Shown here one piece after another: positions 1 to 7,084 of a stretch of 7,430 nt of DNA. The DNA comes from Gammaproteobacteria bacterium. Lineage in GTDB: Bacteria > Pseudomonadota > Gammaproteobacteria > Pseudomonadales > Azotimanducaceae. The notes beneath the pieces were generated by a model. It did no database searches. It had not been told where the DNA came from and saw only the letters and a list, made by a program, of their open reading frames with translations. The position numbers and the translations under genes are program-made. The stretch's first letter is position 1, and each line of letters starts with the position of its first letter. The stretch is taken from assembly GCA_002726925.1 (NCBI GenBank), contig PBTJ01000111.1:8231-15660 (forward strand), in the 5' to 3' direction.

Positions 1-18
1 ATCACCCGAATGATTAAT

Positions 19-25
19 AAGAGGA
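19..25 (+). promoter_or_regulatory. Ribosome binding site of ftsH
   Basis: The purine-rich AAGAGGA ends about 8 nt before the GTG at 33 and 16-17 nt before the in-frame ATG at 42. This spacing favours GTG at 33 as the start of ftsH. The 32 nt before the gene are too short to show a promoter or the end of the upstream gene. Confidence 0.7.
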
Positions 26-32
26 AACTCTG

Positions 33-1934
33 GTGTCGGATATGGGAAAAAATATAGTTCTCTGGTTGGTGATTCTGGCCGTGCTATTGACGGTCTTCAG
101 CAACTTTAATGTCGATTCGCAGAATCCTCCGGTGAAGTATTCGGAGTTTTTGCGGTCGGTTGAGCAAGGCCAAGTGAACGAGGTGACGATTCAGGGCAAT
201 CGCATATATGCCACAGATCGCACCGGCAGCCGTTATACGGTCACAGGATTCAATAATGATCCGGGACTGGTCAGCGAACTGCGCGATCGGGGTATTGAGT
301 TCCAGTTCATAGAAGAGGAAGGCCAGAGCGTTTGGACCCAACTGCTGCTGGCGAGCTTCCCTATACTGATCATCTTGGCGGTTGCTATGTTCTTCATGCG
401 ACAGATGCAGGGCGGCAGTGGCGGCCGCGGCGGCCCGATGTCGTTTGGTCGAAGCAAAGCCAAGCTGCTATCGGAAGATCAGATACAAACCACCTTCGCT
501 GACGTTGCGGGTGTCGATGAAGCCAAGGAAGACGTTCAGGAGCTGGTAGAGTTTTTGCGTGACCCTGGCAAGTTCCAGCGCTTAGGCGGTCATATCCCAC
601 GTGGCGTGCTGATGGTCGGCCAGCCCGGTACGGGTAAAACGCTTCTGGCCAAGGCCATTGCGGGCGAAGCAAAAGTTCCCTTCTTCTCCATTTCCGGTTC
701 TGATTTCGTCGAAATGTTTGTCGGCGTTGGTGCATCCCGCGTGAGAGACATGTTTGAACAGGCGAAGAAACAGGCTCCATGCATTATCTTCATCGACGAG
801 ATAGACGCGGTGGGTCGGCACCGTGGTGCGGGTCTAGGCGGCGGTCATGATGAGCGCGAGCAAACGCTCAACCAACTGCTCGTGGAGATGGACGGATTCG
901 AAGGCAATGACGGCATTATTGTGATTGCTGCGACGAACCGGCCTGATGTATTAGACCCCGCTCTGTTGCGGCCGGGCCGGTTCGACAGGCAGGTTGTCGT
1001 TGGACTGCCGGATATTCGAGGTCGTGAGCAGATCACCAAGGTGCACATTCGCAAAGTACCTGTGGCAGATGATGTAGACGTGAGCATCATTGCTCGCGGA
1101 ACGCCCGGATTTTCCGGTGCTGACTTGGCGAATTTAGTTAATGAAGCTGCGTTGTTTGCGGCACGGGGCGGCAAGCGCTTGGTTAGCATGGAAGAATTCG
1201 ATAAGGCCAAGGATAAAATCATGATGGGCGCAGAGCGTAAGTCCATGGTGATGTCGGAGAAAGAAAAACGAAATACGGCGTACCACGAAGCTGGCCATGC
1301 AATCGTCGGTCGTCTCATGCCTGACCATGACCCGGTGTACAAGGTCACGATCATTCCGCGCGGGCGCGCATTGGGCGTGACTATGTTCTTGCCCGAAGAG
1401 GACCGTTACAGCATGAGCGCACAAGGGATTCGCTCCCAGATAGCCAGCTTGTTTGGCGGGCGCATCGCCGAGGAAATCACACTGGGCACCGATCATGTGA
1501 CGACTGGTGCCTCGAACGATATTGAGCGCGCTACTGGTCTGGCGCGCAGCATGGTGACAAAGTGGGGCTTGTCAGAAAAGCTGGGCCCATTGATGTATGA
1601 CGAAGACGATGGCGAGGTTTTCTTAGGTATGTCGGCGGGCGCCAAGCCCAAGGCGCACTCACCAGAAACAGCCTATGCGATTGATCAAGAAGTACGCCAG
1701 ATTGTCGATGAATGCTACGGCACGGCGAAGAATCTGCTGACGGAAAATATCGATAAGCTGCACACCATGGCCGATGCGCTGATGGAATTCGAAACGCTGT
1801 CTTCGGATCAGCTGGACGATATTATGGCAGGTGGCACGCCGCGGCATCCGACTGAGCCGCCTTCCAAGCCAGGCTCTGGTGCTACGGGTGCAGAGCAAGG
1901 CTCACCAATTGGTGGGCCTGCAGAAGAGACCTGA
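33..1934 (+). CDS. ftsH: ATP-dependent zinc metalloprotease FtsH
   Basis: FtsH is a membrane-anchored AAA+ protease that forms hexamers in the inner membrane and degrades misfolded membrane proteins and short-lived regulators such as LpxC and sigma32 in E. coli. The 633-residue product has an N-terminal membrane segment (about 7-25), a periplasmic domain, and a second membrane segment (about 102-123) followed by a Gly-rich linker. The AAA+ domain shows Walker A GQPGTGKT (196-203), a pore loop FVGVG (229-233), Walker B IIFIDE (251-256) and arginine fingers R313 and R316. The protease domain has HEAGH (H418, E419, H422) and the third zinc ligand D496. The tail after about residue 600 is Gly/Pro-rich and low complexity. 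The length is close to the E. coli protein (644). GTG at 33 is chosen for its Shine-Dalgarno spacing; ATG at 42 is an alternative that shortens the protein by three residues. The second Walker A residue is Gln where Pro is usual. folP follows after 24 nt, suggesting one operon. Identification is near certain. Confidence 0.98.
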   Translation: MSDMGKNIVLWLVILAVLLTVFSNFNVDSQNPPVKYSEFLRSVEQGQVNEVTIQGNRIYATDRTGSRYTVTGFNNDPGLVSELRDRGIEFQFIEEEGQSVWTQLLLASFPILIILAVAMFFMRQMQGGSGGRGGPMSFGRSKAKLLSEDQIQTTFADVAGVDEAKEDVQELVEFLRDPGKFQRLGGHIPRGVLMVGQPGTGKTLLAKAIAGEAKVPFFSISGSDFVEMFVGVGASRVRDMFEQAKKQAPCIIFIDEIDAVGRHRGAGLGGGHDEREQTLNQLLVEMDGFEGNDGIIVIAATNRPDVLDPALLRPGRFDRQVVVGLPDIRGREQITKVHIRKVPVADDVDVSIIARGTPGFSGADLANLVNEAALFAARGGKRLVSMEEFDKAKDKIMMGAERKSMVMSEKEKRNTAYHEAGHAIVGRLMPDHDPVYKVTIIPRGRALGVTMFLPEEDRYSMSAQGIRSQIASLFGGRIAEEITLGTDHVTTGASNDIERATGLARSMVTKWGLSEKLGPLMYDEDDGEVFLGMSAGAKPKAHSPETAYAIDQEVRQIVDECYGTAKNLLTENIDKLHTMADALMEFETLSSDQLDDIMAGGTPRHPTEPPSKPGSGATGAEQGSPIGGPAEET

Positions 1935-1958
1935 CCAGCACCCTTTGCTGATCGAGCT

Positions 1959-2828
1959 TTGGAGCTAGTCTTAGCAGCACGAGCTCTGCAGTGCGGAGAG
2001 CGAGCATTATCGTTCTCCCAGCCGCAGGTTATGGGCGTGCTGAATATCACGCCAGATTCCTTCTCAGATGGCGGCAAGCTTTTCCAAAGTGATACGGTTG
2101 TGCTCGACGCTGTGCGAGAGCAAGCGCTGGCGATGATAGCCGGTGGTGCGGCGGTGCTAGATATTGGTGGCGAAAGTAGCCGACCAGGTGCTCAAGCCGT
2201 GAGTCCCGCCGAAGAACAGCGTCGTGTGCTACCCGTCCTTGAAGCGCTAGCTGATCTCGATGTCATTCTGTCTGTAGACACCTACCACCCAGAGACAGTC
2301 CACGCGGCTATCGACCACGGCGCGGGTATGATTAACGACATAACCGGTGGGCGAGATCCAGCCGTCGTCTCTGCCGTCGCGGAAGCCAATGTCGCCTACG
2401 CACTTATGCATATGCAGGGTTCGCCGCAGACGATGCAGCAGTCGCCAAGGTACCGAGATGTGGTCGCCGAGGTATCGGTATATTTACAGGATCGATTTTC
2501 TGCTTGTTTGGCTGCAGGTATCGATGCAAACAGACTGTTGGTGGATCCTGGTTTCGGTTTTGGTAAAACCCTTGAACATAACCTCGCACTGCTTCGAGCA
2601 TTACCCAGTGTCCGGGTTCAGGGTTGCCCGGTGTTGGTTGGCTTATCGCGCAAAACAATGGTTGGTAAGATCACGGGTCAACCTGTCGGTGGCAGGTTAT
2701 CCGGCAGTCTGGCGGTTCTACTGCTCGCGCTGCAAAACGGCGCAGACTTGGTGCGCGTGCATGATGTCGCGGAAAGCGCAGATGTGCTGAAGGTTTGGCA
2801 AGCCTACAACGCTCACATTGCCCTTTAG
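1959..2828 (+). CDS. folP: Dihydropteroate synthase
   Basis: This cytoplasmic enzyme condenses 6-hydroxymethyl-7,8-dihydropterin pyrophosphate with p-aminobenzoate to give dihydropteroate in folate synthesis, and is the target of sulfonamides. The 289-residue TIM-barrel protein has the first pterin-binding signature MGVLNITPDSFSDGG (25-39, N29), GGESSRPG (70-77), SVDT (105-108, D107), N126-D127, MHMQG (150-154), DPGFGFGK (196-203), GLSRK (228-232, K232) and RVHDV (266-270, R266 and H268). These match the substrate-binding residues of the E. coli enzyme. The start is unusual: the first in-frame ATG (2031-2033) is already inside the conserved MGVLN strand, so initiation must lie upstream, and TTG at 1959 is the only reasonable common start codon in the open frame. 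I see no clear Shine-Dalgarno before it. It lies 24 nt after the ftsH stop and in the same frame, so translational coupling to ftsH is plausible. The position between ftsH and glmM is the conserved one. Function is certain, the exact start less so. Confidence 0.95.
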   Translation: MELVLAARALQCGERALSFSQPQVMGVLNITPDSFSDGGKLFQSDTVVLDAVREQALAMIAGGAAVLDIGGESSRPGAQAVSPAEEQRRVLPVLEALADLDVILSVDTYHPETVHAAIDHGAGMINDITGGRDPAVVSAVAEANVAYALMHMQGSPQTMQQSPRYRDVVAEVSVYLQDRFSACLAAGIDANRLLVDPGFGFGKTLEHNLALLRALPSVRVQGCPVLVGLSRKTMVGKITGQPVGGRLSGSLAVLLLALQNGADLVRVHDVAESADVLKVWQAYNAHIAL

Positions 2829-2881
2829 GTCAAAGCCGCATTCCCAGGCTGGCTTTATTCTACGTCCTAAGTATCCTTGCC

Positions 2882-2951
2882 CAATTTGGCGGTCTTGGCG
2901 TTATGCGAATCGCTCACCTTGATCAAAATTGGCGGTTTCGGACGAGTTATG
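2882..2951 (+). repeat. Imperfect direct repeat ahead of and including the glmM start
   Basis: In the 120-nt gap between folP and glmM, two similar segments (about 2882-2905 and 2924-2951) share TTGGCGGT (2886-2893 and 2929-2936), a partly conserved middle and a final TTATG. The second copy ends in the glmM ATG. The first copy ends in an ATG at 2903 that opens a 33-codon frame running out of phase into glmM and stopping at 3004. This looks like a small decayed duplication, though chance similarity cannot be excluded over such a short length. Confidence 0.4.
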
Positions 2952-4292
2952 ACGCAAAAGCACTTTGGCACCGATGGCATACGAGGTCGGGTGGGCCAAA
3001 ATAAAATTACGCCGGAGTTTTGTCTGCGTCTGAGTTGGGCGATCGGCAAAGTGTTTGGCCAGCAAGATCGCCGACCACACATTGTCATTGGCAAAGACAC
3101 GCGTATTTCCGGCTACATGCTGGAATCTGTACTGCAATCGGGTTTTATCTCGGCGGGCGCAGACGTCAGTCTGCTCGGCCCCATACCGACACCAGCCATT
3201 GCCTATCTCACCCGTACTGTCAGCGCCGACGTTGGGGTGGTGATCAGCGCTTCCCATAACCCCTTTTACGACAATGGCATTAAGTTGTTCGATGGTGCGG
3301 GTAACAAACTAGGTGACGCGCTGGAGCAACAGATCGAGGAGATGATTGAAGCGCCGATGGTTTGCGAGGATTCGGAGCATTTAGGCAAGGCGAAGAGAAT
3401 TGCTGATGCTTCCGGCCGTTATGTCGAATTTTGCAAGAACTCGGCACCCAAAGGCTTCGGTTTGCGCGGCGTGAAAATCGTGCTGGATTGTGCCCACGGA
3501 GCAACCTACCAAGTTGCTCCTCAAGTGTTTGCCGAGTTAGGCGCCGATGTGGTGGCCATAGCAGCGGATCCCGATGGCTTTAACATCAATAAAAACTGTG
3601 GATCTACGCACCCTGAGCAACTTCAGCAACGGGTGATCGAAGAAGCAGCGGATATTGGTATCGCTTTCGATGGCGACGGCGACCGACTGGTAGTGGTCGA
3701 TGCAACGGGCAAACTCCTGGACGGCGATCATCTGCTCTACGTGATCACGCAAAACCGTTTGGCACGAGAGGTGATGAATGGTGGTGTGGTGGGCACTGTC
3801 ATGTCGAATCTCGGTCTAGAGCAGGCATTAAAGGATCTCGCGGTGCCGTTTTTGCGGGCACAGGTTGGTGATCGACACATCATGGAGGCGCTGCACCAGC
3901 GACAGTGGACTCTAGGTGGTGAACCGTCAGGACATATCCTTACCCTTGATCTTTGCAGCACCGGCGACGCCATCGTGGCTGGCTTGCAAGTGTTGTTGGC
4001 GATGCAGGATGCAGACGTCAGTTTGCATGATCTCGCCTCGCAACTGAGCAAGGCGCCTCAGGTGTTGGTCAACGTGGTTATGGACGCACCCGCAGAGGTT
4101 AGCCGTCATCCGCAGATGCTCAAACTCACCGCCAAATACGAACAAGGTCTGGGTGATCGTGGCCGTATTTTGGTGCGGCCATCCGGCACAGAACCATTGC
4201 TGCGCATTATGGTCGAGGGTGAGGACGAGAGCGAAGTCGCGCGTATTGCCGACGATTTGGCGGCACATGCCAAGGGCATTAAGGCCGCCTGA
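2949..4292 (+). CDS. glmM: Phosphoglucosamine mutase
   Basis: GlmM interconverts glucosamine-6-phosphate and glucosamine-1-phosphate in the cytoplasm, the step that feeds GlmU and UDP-N-acetylglucosamine synthesis for peptidoglycan and lipopolysaccharide. The product from ATG 2949 has 447 residues (E. coli 445) and the four-domain alpha-D-phosphohexomutase pattern. It starts with FGTDGIRG (6-13). The catalytic loop ISASHNP (99-105) has phospho-acceptor Ser102. The metal loop is DGDGDR (241-246), the sugar-binding loop GEPSGH (324-329) and the C-terminal phosphate-binding loop RPSGTEP (410-416). Longer in-frame starts exist (TTG at 2877), but family alignment places Met directly before TQKHFGTDG, so ATG 2949 is chosen; the site before it (GACGAG) is a weak Shine-Dalgarno. 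It lies 120 nt after folP with no convincing terminator between, so cotranscription with ftsH-folP is likely. The enzyme is usually activated by phosphorylation of the active-site serine. Confidence 0.97.
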   Translation: MTQKHFGTDGIRGRVGQNKITPEFCLRLSWAIGKVFGQQDRRPHIVIGKDTRISGYMLESVLQSGFISAGADVSLLGPIPTPAIAYLTRTVSADVGVVISASHNPFYDNGIKLFDGAGNKLGDALEQQIEEMIEAPMVCEDSEHLGKAKRIADASGRYVEFCKNSAPKGFGLRGVKIVLDCAHGATYQVAPQVFAELGADVVAIAADPDGFNINKNCGSTHPEQLQQRVIEEAADIGIAFDGDGDRLVVVDATGKLLDGDHLLYVITQNRLAREVMNGGVVGTVMSNLGLEQALKDLAVPFLRAQVGDRHIMEALHQRQWTLGGEPSGHILTLDLCSTGDAIVAGLQVLLAMQDADVSLHDLASQLSKAPQVLVNVVMDAPAEVSRHPQMLKLTAKYEQGLGDRGRILVRPSGTEPLLRIMVEGEDESEVARIADDLAAHAKGIKAA

Positions 4293-4310
4293 CCACCCCG
4301 ATTTCTCAAT

Positions 4311-4343
4311 TGCCTTTCACTCTCACTTTGGCAGTGACAGGCA
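4311..4343 (+). other. Imperfect hairpin between glmM and the transporter gene
   Basis: TGCCT-T-TCACT (4311-4321) can pair with AGTGA-C-AGGCA (4333-4343): ten base pairs with one T/C mismatch and an 11-nt loop. A second TCACT at 4323-4327 can pair with the same AGTGA, leaving a 5-nt loop, so two alternative folds compete. No T-tract follows, so it is not a standard Rho-independent terminator. It could be an mRNA 3'-end or processing structure for glmM, or an operator, since it lies about 25 nt before the next start codon. Confidence 0.5.
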
Positions 4344-4368
4344 TTCGCATATGAAACATAGGTAGTAA

Positions 4369-5712
4369 ATGAATCAACCTTCGGGTCCGATGGCTCGCTT
4401 GCGTGGAGATTGGCCCTTTGCCGTTGGCAAAAGCCCAGTCTTTTACGGCTGGATCATGGCTGTCATCGCAACGCTGGGTATTTTGCTAAGCGTGCCAGGG
4501 CAAACCATGGGTATGGCGGTATTTGCCGATGCTTTTATTGAGGTAACAGGGCTCACTCGAACGGAACTTTCTCTCGCCTATATGTTGGGCACCATCACAA
4601 GCGCTTTTTTTCTAACCCGGGCCGGTCGCTGGTTCGATGTCCATGGGGCAAGAAGTGTTTTGATCGCGGCAAGCCTGATGCTGGGCATGTCGATACTGTT
4701 TTTATCCATGGTCGATCGAGCGAGCGAGTACGTTGCGACGTTGATCGGAATCAATGGCTCGGCCATCGCATTTTCGCTGATGGTTGTTGGCTACTTTGGC
4801 GTTCGCTTTAGCGGCCAAGGCGTGATGACCAGTGCCAGCCGCAACTTGCTATTGCTCTGGTTTGAGCGGCGTCGCGGCATTGTGTCTGGCGTCAGTGGTG
4901 TCTTCGTCTCCCTGGGCTTTTCCTTGGCACCGTTGCTGTTGGCGATGCTGATCGACGGCTGGCAATGGCGCGCAGCCTTGTGGTGGCTGGCCGTGATTGT
5001 TGGGCCGTTATTCGCCCTCCTGTGCTTTTGGTTGGTTCGTGACGGGCCCGAAGTCTGCGGTTTGCAGCCAGATAACCAGTCTGCGACATCGCGGATGCGG
5101 TGCCAGCTGACCCCTCAAGGCAGCCATACTCTGAGGCAGGTTAGAGGCAATATCGTATTTTGGCTCTACTCTTTGGGGCTCTCTATCCACGCACTTTTCG
5201 GCACCGCGGTCACCTTTCATATTGTAGCAATCTTCGCTGAGGCGGGTAGGTCAAGGGCTGAGGCATTTGCCTACTTCATTCCCCAAGCCATGGTTTCTGT
5301 CGTCACAAACCTTGGCGCTAGCGCTCTGGCAGACTATATGCGTCTGAAGCCGTTTTTACTGGTCATGCTCGCAAGCTTCACGCTCGGCGCCGTTGGACTG
5401 ATCTTTTTGCAGCACGAGTTAGGTTACTGGGGCCTGGTTGCTGGCTTCGGTGTCGGTGGCGGCCTTTGGGTAATGTTGGCCAACCTTGCATTTATTCGCC
5501 ATTACGGTCCGAAACATCTTGGCGAAATCAGCGGATTGAATGCGGCGTTGACTGTGTTTGCCAGCGCCATTGGGCCGTTGCTGTTTAGCGTCGCTTACGA
5601 TGCTTCGGGCACATTTGCTGCCGGTCCCATGCTGTGCATCGTCGGTTTGCTCGCGCTGCTTATGGTCACAGTATTCGTAAAACAGCCATTGGACTCGGCG
5701 CCAGAGCGCTGA
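4369..5712 (+). CDS. Major facilitator superfamily transporter, substrate unknown
   Basis: This is a 447-residue inner-membrane carrier with about twelve hydrophobic segments, roughly at 27-48, 63-83, 94-113, 130-146, 170-192, 200-223, 261-287, 300-320, 328-347, 352-376, 386-408 and 417-437. A more polar cytoplasmic loop (about 224-258) separates the two six-helix halves, as is usual in the superfamily. The segment GRWFDVHGAR (86-95) sits where the MFS loop 2-3 motif A is expected. The N-terminal FYGW (25-28) and the overall look resemble monocarboxylate/oxalate-formate-type MFS proteins; this is an impression only, and no substrate can be assigned. ATG 4369 is preceded by AGGT about 5 nt upstream. 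The gene lies 76 nt after glmM and 126 nt before tpiA, a position where related genomes normally have no gene, so it looks like a lineage-specific insertion. It may be read from the upstream operon; a weak promoter-like pair, TTGGCA (4328-4333) and TATGAA (4350-4355), overlaps the preceding hairpin. Base composition is not obviously foreign. Confidence 0.88.
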   Translation: MNQPSGPMARLRGDWPFAVGKSPVFYGWIMAVIATLGILLSVPGQTMGMAVFADAFIEVTGLTRTELSLAYMLGTITSAFFLTRAGRWFDVHGARSVLIAASLMLGMSILFLSMVDRASEYVATLIGINGSAIAFSLMVVGYFGVRFSGQGVMTSASRNLLLLWFERRRGIVSGVSGVFVSLGFSLAPLLLAMLIDGWQWRAALWWLAVIVGPLFALLCFWLVRDGPEVCGLQPDNQSATSRMRCQLTPQGSHTLRQVRGNIVFWLYSLGLSIHALFGTAVTFHIVAIFAEAGRSRAEAFAYFIPQAMVSVVTNLGASALADYMRLKPFLLVMLASFTLGAVGLIFLQHELGYWGLVAGFGVGGGLWVMLANLAFIRHYGPKHLGEISGLNAALTVFASAIGPLLFSVAYDASGTFAAGPMLCIVGLLALLMVTVFVKQPLDSAPER

Positions 5713-5782
5713 CCTTGCGCCTTGTCTGACCAATAGAGCTTTGCCGATATAACGCCGCTGACAAATACAGTCGATAGAAACA

Positions 5783-5809
5783 TTGGCAACAAATAGGTCA
5801 CCGTATAAT
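5783..5809 (+). promoter_or_regulatory. Probable sigma70 promoter of tpiA-secG
   Basis: A perfect TATAAT (5804-5809) lies 29 nt before the tpiA ATG. The best -35 candidate is TTGGCA (5783-5788), with a short 15-nt spacer; CATTGG (5781-5786) would give 17 nt but matches less well. The bases after the -10 box (GCGCGCCC, 5813-5820) form a GC-rich discriminator, which suggests possible growth-rate or stringent control. This would let tpiA and secG be expressed independently of glmM and the transporter. The -10 box is clear; the -35 box is uncertain. Confidence 0.6.
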
Positions 5810-5829
5810 ATTGCGCGCCCTGATGAACT

Positions 5830-5833
5830 GGGG
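5830..5833 (+). promoter_or_regulatory. Ribosome binding site deciding the tpiA start
   Basis: GGGG lies 5 nt before ATG 5839 but overlaps the alternative GTG at 5833. This spacing, and the match in N-terminal length to related TpiA proteins, favours ATG 5839. Confidence 0.55.
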
Positions 5834-5838
5834 TGCGA

Positions 5839-6573
5839 ATGACACAACGCTTAGTCATTGCGAACTGGAAAATGAATGGCGACCTGGCCTTTTTAGAGGC
5901 GCTTGCGTCGTCGCTGCCATCGCTCTCCAACGTGCAAACCGTTATAGCGCCGCCAGCGGTTTATGCGTTGCGCTTAGCTGAGCTTGCTCAGGGCGTCTTT
6001 GAAGTGGGCTTGCAGGATGTCGGCAGTCATGAATCCGGGGCGCATACAGGTGAGGTATCTGCTGCCATGGCGCGCGACCTTGGCGCGTCAGTAGTGCTTG
6101 TTGGGCACTCGGAGCGGCGTAGCGAGCATGCAGAAGACGATAAAATTGTGGCAGCAAAGTGTGAGCAAATTATTGCCGCAGGGTTAATGCCGGTGATCTG
6201 CGTGGGCGAGACATTGGTTGAACGAGAATCGGGGAAGGCGATAGATCGGGTACGTGCACAGGTGACGGCGCAAAAGCACTGTCTGCGCAATGCTAAAGAA
6301 GTGGCGATTGCTTATGAACCTATCTGGGCCATTGGTACAGGTAAAAGTGCTACGGTGACAGAAGCCGTGCAGATGCATCAGGCCATTCGCGGTGTTCTCA
6401 AAGAGATAGTGCCTGCGGCTGCGCCGGGAATAAGCATTTTATACGGTGGCAGCGTCAATGCTGAGAATGCGCCTGAATTATTTGCCTATCCCGAAATACA
6501 GGGCGTGCTCGTTGGTGGAGCATCACTGGACACGCAGCAATTTGCTGCCATCATACGGGCCGCCGCGAAATAG
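5839..6573 (+). CDS. tpiA: Triosephosphate isomerase
   Basis: TpiA interconverts dihydroxyacetone phosphate and glyceraldehyde-3-phosphate in glycolysis and gluconeogenesis, as a cytoplasmic dimer. From ATG 5839 the TIM-barrel protein has 244 residues (E. coli 255). It shows NWKMNG (9-14; substrate-binding N9 and K11), the catalytic histidine in GHSERR (89-94, H90), the catalytic base in AYEPIWAIGTGKS (158-170, E160) with flexible loop 6, and phosphate-binding glycines in YGGSV (202-206) and VGGAS (225-229). All catalytic residues are present. The residue before NWK is Ala where Gly is common. GTG 5833 would add two residues and is a possible alternative. A TATAAT promoter stands directly upstream, and secG follows after 86 nt. 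A tpiA-secG pair next to glmM is a known arrangement in Pseudomonas-like gammaproteobacteria. Confidence 0.97.
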   Translation: MTQRLVIANWKMNGDLAFLEALASSLPSLSNVQTVIAPPAVYALRLAELAQGVFEVGLQDVGSHESGAHTGEVSAAMARDLGASVVLVGHSERRSEHAEDDKIVAAKCEQIIAAGLMPVICVGETLVERESGKAIDRVRAQVTAQKHCLRNAKEVAIAYEPIWAIGTGKSATVTEAVQMHQAIRGVLKEIVPAAAPGISILYGGSVNAENAPELFAYPEIQGVLVGGASLDTQQFAAIIRAAAK

Positions 6574-6595
6574 CGGAAAAGTGCAAATAGCGGAA
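6568..6595 (+). repeat. Short direct repeat across the tpiA stop codon
   Basis: AAATAGCGGAA occurs at 6568-6578 and again at 6585-6595, an 11-bp identical repeat with a period of 17 nt. The first copy contains the tpiA stop codon (TAG, 6571-6573). It looks like a small tandem duplication; no function is evident. Confidence 0.6.
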
Positions 6596-6659
6596 CGGCC
6601 GCATAACCCGCATAGACGAAAGGCCATAGGCCCGCGCGGATACATGAAAGAGATATAAA

Positions 6660-7034
6660 ATGTCGACACTAGAAACGGTTTTACTGTCATTGCTGGTTAT
6701 TGATGCACTAGCACTCATTGCCCTGGTGCTGATCCAGCAAGGCAAGGGCGCAGATGTTGGAGCGGCGTTTGGTAGTGGCTCATCAAATACCGTCTTCGGC
6801 AGTTCCGGGGGCGCAACGGCAATGACGCGAATCACAACTTGGTTATCCATTGGGTTTTTCGTTATCGCGTTTGGTCTGGCCTACACGGCTAAAGAGCGCT
6901 CTGAGCAGGCCAACCAGTTGGGCATCCCACAGGTGGTTGATAAGGCGGGAGATGACAGTGGCGACCAAGGCGACCTATCGTCAGGTACTGACCTGGGTGA
7001 ACTGCCGCAAAACGAGGACATTCCCGAAATCTGA
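6660..7034 (+). CDS. secG: Preprotein translocase subunit SecG
   Basis: SecG is the small non-essential subunit of the SecYEG channel in the inner membrane and helps SecA-driven protein export. The 124-residue product has two membrane segments (about 5-25 and 57-75) joined by the family's conserved Gly/Ser-rich loop, with LIQQGKGADVGAAFG (24-38) and NTVFGSSGG (43-51). A C-terminal tail of about 45 residues follows, strongly acidic and low complexity from about residue 94 on, typical in kind though variable in sequence within the family. ATG 6660 is preceded by AAAGAGA with about 6-7 nt spacing. It lies 86 nt after tpiA and 50 nt before a tRNA-Leu gene. I see no terminator on either side, so the three are probably cotranscribed. 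The secG to tRNA-Leu(GAG) adjacency is also found in E. coli. Confidence 0.95.
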   Translation: MSTLETVLLSLLVIDALALIALVLIQQGKGADVGAAFGSGSSNTVFGSSGGATAMTRITTWLSIGFFVIAFGLAYTAKERSEQANQLGIPQVVDKAGDDSGDQGDLSSGTDLGELPQNEDIPEI

Positions 7035-7043
7035 CAGTAAACT

Positions 7044-7072
7044 GCACGCCTGACCGTTTAGTCGAAGCGTGC
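7044..7072 (+). other. Inverted repeat between secG and tRNA-Leu
   Basis: GCACGC (7044-7049) is the exact reverse complement of GCGTGC (7067-7072), with a 17-nt loop that includes a further GAC/GTC pairing. No T-tract follows, so termination is unlikely. It may cap the 3' end of the secG message or help processing of a secG-tRNA transcript. The stem is visible; the role is inference. Confidence 0.45.
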
Positions 7073-7084
7073 GGCGATACAAAT

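Noticed and set aside
1..32. End of an upstream rlmE gene
   Set aside because: rlmE often precedes ftsH, but 32 nt give no recognisable C-terminal sequence, so nothing can be called.
845..1354. Minus-strand ORF of 169 codons inside ftsH, and a shorter one at 394-780
   Set aside because: Both lie wholly opposite the conserved ftsH coding sequence and show no recognisable domain; they are frame shadows.
2347..2790. Plus-strand ORF of 147 codons within folP in another frame
   Set aside because: It is fully inside folP, whose frame carries all dihydropteroate synthase motifs; composition is that of a shadow frame.
2832..2856. AAAGCC/GGCTTT inverted repeat after folP as a terminator
   Set aside because: The stem is only 6 bp with a 13-nt loop and no proper T-tract; too weak to call.
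4328..4355. TTGGCA-16-TATGAA as the transporter promoter
   Set aside because: The -10 match is poor and the predicted start (about 4362) would fall within the ribosome binding site, leaving almost no leader.
5419..5847. Minus-strand ORF of 142 codons spanning the transporter end and the tpiA promoter gap
   Set aside because: Most of it is antisense to the transporter, it crosses the TATAAT region, and it has no family resemblance.
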